NCBI RefSeq assembly: GCF_041906005.1
Contig: NZ_JAYRJY010000001.1
Span: 1,612,001-1,676,000, forward strand
Reading direction: 5' to 3'
DNA from: Ferrovibrio sp041906005
Lineage (GTDB): Bacteria > Pseudomonadota > Alphaproteobacteria > Ferrovibrionales > Ferrovibrionaceae
Length of the DNA stretch: 64,000 nucleotides
The notes beneath the pieces were generated by a model. The model was given only the letters and a program-made list of their open reading frames with translations. It was not told the DNA's origin and did no database searches. The translations under genes were made by a program, and so were the position numbers. Positions 62,230 through 64,000 of this stretch are shown here, in pieces. The first letter of the stretch is position 1; each line of letters opens with the position of its first letter.

Positions 62230-63837
62230 TCATGCCACCGCCGACCGGATGAGGTCAGCGGCCTTTTCCGCGATCATGATGGTGGGCGCGTTGGTGTTGC
62301 CGCCGATCAGGCTGGGCATCACCGAGGCATCGGCAACCCACAGGCTCTCCATGCCGCGCAGGCGAAGCTGAGGATCCACCACGGCCTGCGCATCATCGGC
62401 CGCACCCATGCGGCAGGTGCCGACCGGATGATAGATCGTGTCGGCGCGCCGGCGGATCTGTTCCAGCAGACCGGCATCGTCGGTGATGCCGGCGGTATAC
62501 AACTCGCGCGGATTGAGGGCCTGGAACGGTGTGGCTTCCATGATGCGGCGGGCCAGCTTCACGCCCTTGAGCAACAGATCGATATCGTCGGGATGACTGA
62601 AGAATTGCGGATCGATGCGCGGCGGCAGCAGCGGATCGGCGCCTTTCAGGCCGACACTGCCACGACTTTTCGGTCGCAGCACGCAGGTATGCAGGCTGTA
62701 GCCATGGCCCAGATGGGTCTTGCGCGCGTGGTCATCGACCAGCGCGTTGACGAAATGCAGCTGCAGGTCGGGGCGCGGCTGCGACGGGTCGGAGCGCAGG
62801 AAGGCGCCGGCCTCGGCGAAATTCGTGGTGAGCATGCCGCGCCGCTCGCGACGCCAGCGTCCGATCTCGCGCAGCAGATGCGCAAGCCCACGCAGCGACA
62901 CGCCCGGCAGGGTGGGATCGTCGGTCTTGTAGAGCAGGATGAAATCGACGTGGTCCTGCAGGTTCTGGCCCACGCCCGGCAATTCGTGCAGCACCGGCAG
63001 ACCATGGCGCGCCAGTTCCTCACCCGGTCCGATGCCAGACAGCATCAGCAATTGCGGCGACTGGAAAGCCCCCGCCGCCAGTACCACACCGGCTCGTGCC
63101 CGCAACGCGATCTCGCGGCCCTTCTGGCGGCAGGCGACGCCAACGGCACGGCGGCCGGCAAACAGGATGCGCAGCACGCGGGTATCGGTTTCGATATGCA
63201 GGTTGGTGCGGGCGCGCACCTCGGGCGGCAGATAGGCGCGGGCGGCCGACCAGCGTTCGCCATTCTTCTGTGTCACCTGGAAATAGCCGACGCCATCCTG
63301 GCTCGGGCCATTGAAGTCGCCGTTGCGCGCCAGTTGCAGCGTGTCGCAGGCGGTCAGGAAGGTTTCGTTGATCGGGTGCGGCGAAACCAGATCGCTGACC
63401 TGCAGCGGGCCGTCGCTGCCATGCAGGGAATCATCCGCGGTGATGCGCACATTGGCTTCGGCCCGCTTGAAATAGGGCAGCACATCGGTAAACGACCAGC
63501 CGCCTGCACCATGAAGCTGCGCCCAGTCGTCGTAATCGGAGGCATGGCCACGGGTATAGATCATCGCGTTGATGCCGGATGAACCGCCCAGCATGCGCCC
63601 GCGTGGCTGATAGCCGCGACGCCCGGAAAGGCCGGGCTGCGGCTCGGTCTCGAAGCCCCAGTTGCGCCATTTCACCGGCATGAAGGCGGCAGCCCCCAGC
63701 GGCACGCGGCACAGGATATGATTGTCGGCGGGGCCGGCCTCGATCAGGCACACCCTTGTCGTGCCGTCATCGCTGAGGCGCCGCGCCAGGACACAACCGG
63801 CCGAACCGCCTCCGATCACGATATAATCGTATTCCAT
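62230..63837 (-). CDS. GMC family FAD-dependent oxidoreductase (choline dehydrogenase-like)
   Basis: 535 aa. N-terminal dinucleotide-binding motif VIGGGSAGCVLARRLSDDGTTRVCLIEAGP, then the GMC signatures GRMLGGSSGINAMIYTRG and GAFQSPQLLMLSGIGPGEEL. The C-terminal VGTCRMGAADDAQAVVDPQLRLRGMESLWVADASVMPSLIGGNTNAPTIMIAEKAAD carries the active-site His-Asn. It oxidises an alcohol to aldehyde or ketone with FAD. Good AGGGGG ribosome site before ATG at 63837. Substrate unknown. Confidence 0.92.
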   Translation of the reverse strand: MEYDYIVIGGGSAGCVLARRLSDDGTTRVCLIEAGPADNHILCRVPLGAAAFMPVKWRNWGFETEPQPGLSGRRGYQPRGRMLGGSSGINAMIYTRGHASDYDDWAQLHGAGGWSFTDVLPYFKRAEANVRITADDSLHGSDGPLQVSDLVSPHPINETFLTACDTLQLARNGDFNGPSQDGVGYFQVTQKNGERWSAARAYLPPEVRARTNLHIETDTRVLRILFAGRRAVGVACRQKGREIALRARAGVVLAAGAFQSPQLLMLSGIGPGEELARHGLPVLHELPGVGQNLQDHVDFILLYKTDDPTLPGVSLRGLAHLLREIGRWRRERRGMLTTNFAEAGAFLRSDPSQPRPDLQLHFVNALVDDHARKTHLGHGYSLHTCVLRPKSRGSVGLKGADPLLPPRIDPQFFSHPDDIDLLLKGVKLARRIMEATPFQALNPRELYTAGITDDAGLLEQIRRRADTIYHPVGTCRMGAADDAQAVVDPQLRLRGMESLWVADASVMPSLIGGNTNAPTIMIAEKAADLIRSAVA

Positions 63838-63894
63838 GGCGTTCCCCCTTTTATGCCGGCCGTTTGCCCGACTGACGCGGGCTTGGTGACGGCC

Positions 63895-64000
63895 TTACAT
63901 GGTGGTGATCACGACGATCAGCAGCCAGATGGCCGTGATCAGGATCATGCTGAACGTAAGAAGAGTTCCAACGAAGCGGCCGAACGACAGACCGGCCGAA
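63895..64000 (-). CDS. C-terminal end of a membrane protein (cut by window edge)
   Basis: An open frame on the minus strand ends with TAA at 63895-63897 and continues off the window. The visible 34 residues (beginning SAGLSFGRFVGTLLTFSMIL and ending in ITTM) contain a hydrophobic span of about 20 residues. It lies 58 bp upstream of the GMC oxidoreductase and is transcribed in the same direction, so the two could be co-transcribed. Too short to name. Confidence 0.5.
   Translation of the reverse strand, partial: SAGLSFGRFVGTLLTFSMILITAIWLLIVVITTM

Overview
The window is about 64 kb of GC-rich, tightly packed chromosomal DNA from an alphaproteobacterium, most likely Rhodospirillales-like. The evidence is the gene repertoire: alpha-type PAS_5 proteins, a complex I NDUFA9-type protein, next-door fabI and aroC, FixL-type PAS domains, sRNA-like elements with exposed CU-rich loops, and interspersed palindromic repeats of the kind common in this class. 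The genus cannot be fixed from sequence alone. No rRNA, tRNA, IS element, prophage or CRISPR array was found, so this is core and accessory metabolic chromosome rather than an island.

Layout. 1-7.7 kb (minus strand) is a catabolic operon: SDR, acyl-CoA carboxylase beta, citronellyl-CoA-dehydrogenase-like ACAD, biotin carboxylase/BCCP alpha subunit, GNAT acetyltransferase, second ACAD and a cupin cut by the window edge. The best match I recall is the acyclic terpene (atu, geranyl-CoA carboxylase) pathway. It is divergent from an SCP2 protein across overlapping palindromes. 8-18.9 kb holds an FTR1 iron permease, a Cache-chemoreceptor with C-terminal PilZ, a CPA2 antiporter, two hypotheticals, fabI-aroC, an 18-Cys copper-storage-like protein and an AhpD-like protein. 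19-29 kb has a candidate sRNA, a CNNM/CorC protein, a YdjM-like membrane protein, an IclR/Bug-SBP/sulfatase module, a WYL regulator with a GST, and a DUF938 methyltransferase.

29.2-33 kb carries a leaderless aromatic-rich leader ORF in front of a free-standing TyrRS-type S4 domain, a structured-RNA candidate, an eight-copy 10-bp phased ACGA array, and an ABC importer of the nitrate/sulfonate/pyrimidine-precursor class. 33-39 kb has tandem PAS_5 paralogues, an ABC-F ATPase, a second Cache chemoreceptor and a MAPEG protein. 39-45 kb is gltBD. 45-51.5 kb has an acyltransferase, a LytTR regulator, LysR with a divergent long-form isocitrate dehydrogenase, and an NDUFA9-type protein. 51.6-57.1 kb is a DeoR / ABC importer / GpdQ-like phosphodiesterase operon. 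57-64 kb has a CHAD protein, a GAF protein, a soluble hybrid kinase with two FixL-type heme-PAS domains, a divergent single-domain response regulator, a GMC oxidoreductase and the tail of a membrane protein.

Most noteworthy: (i) the exact 10-bp ACGA array at 29981-30060; (ii) the apparent ribosome-sensing leader controlling an orphan S4 protein; (iii) the dual heme-PAS kinase; (iv) the sRNA candidate at 19159-19248; (v) the importer plus phosphodiesterase operon. All functional assignments come from reading motifs and remembered family sequences; no database search was run.
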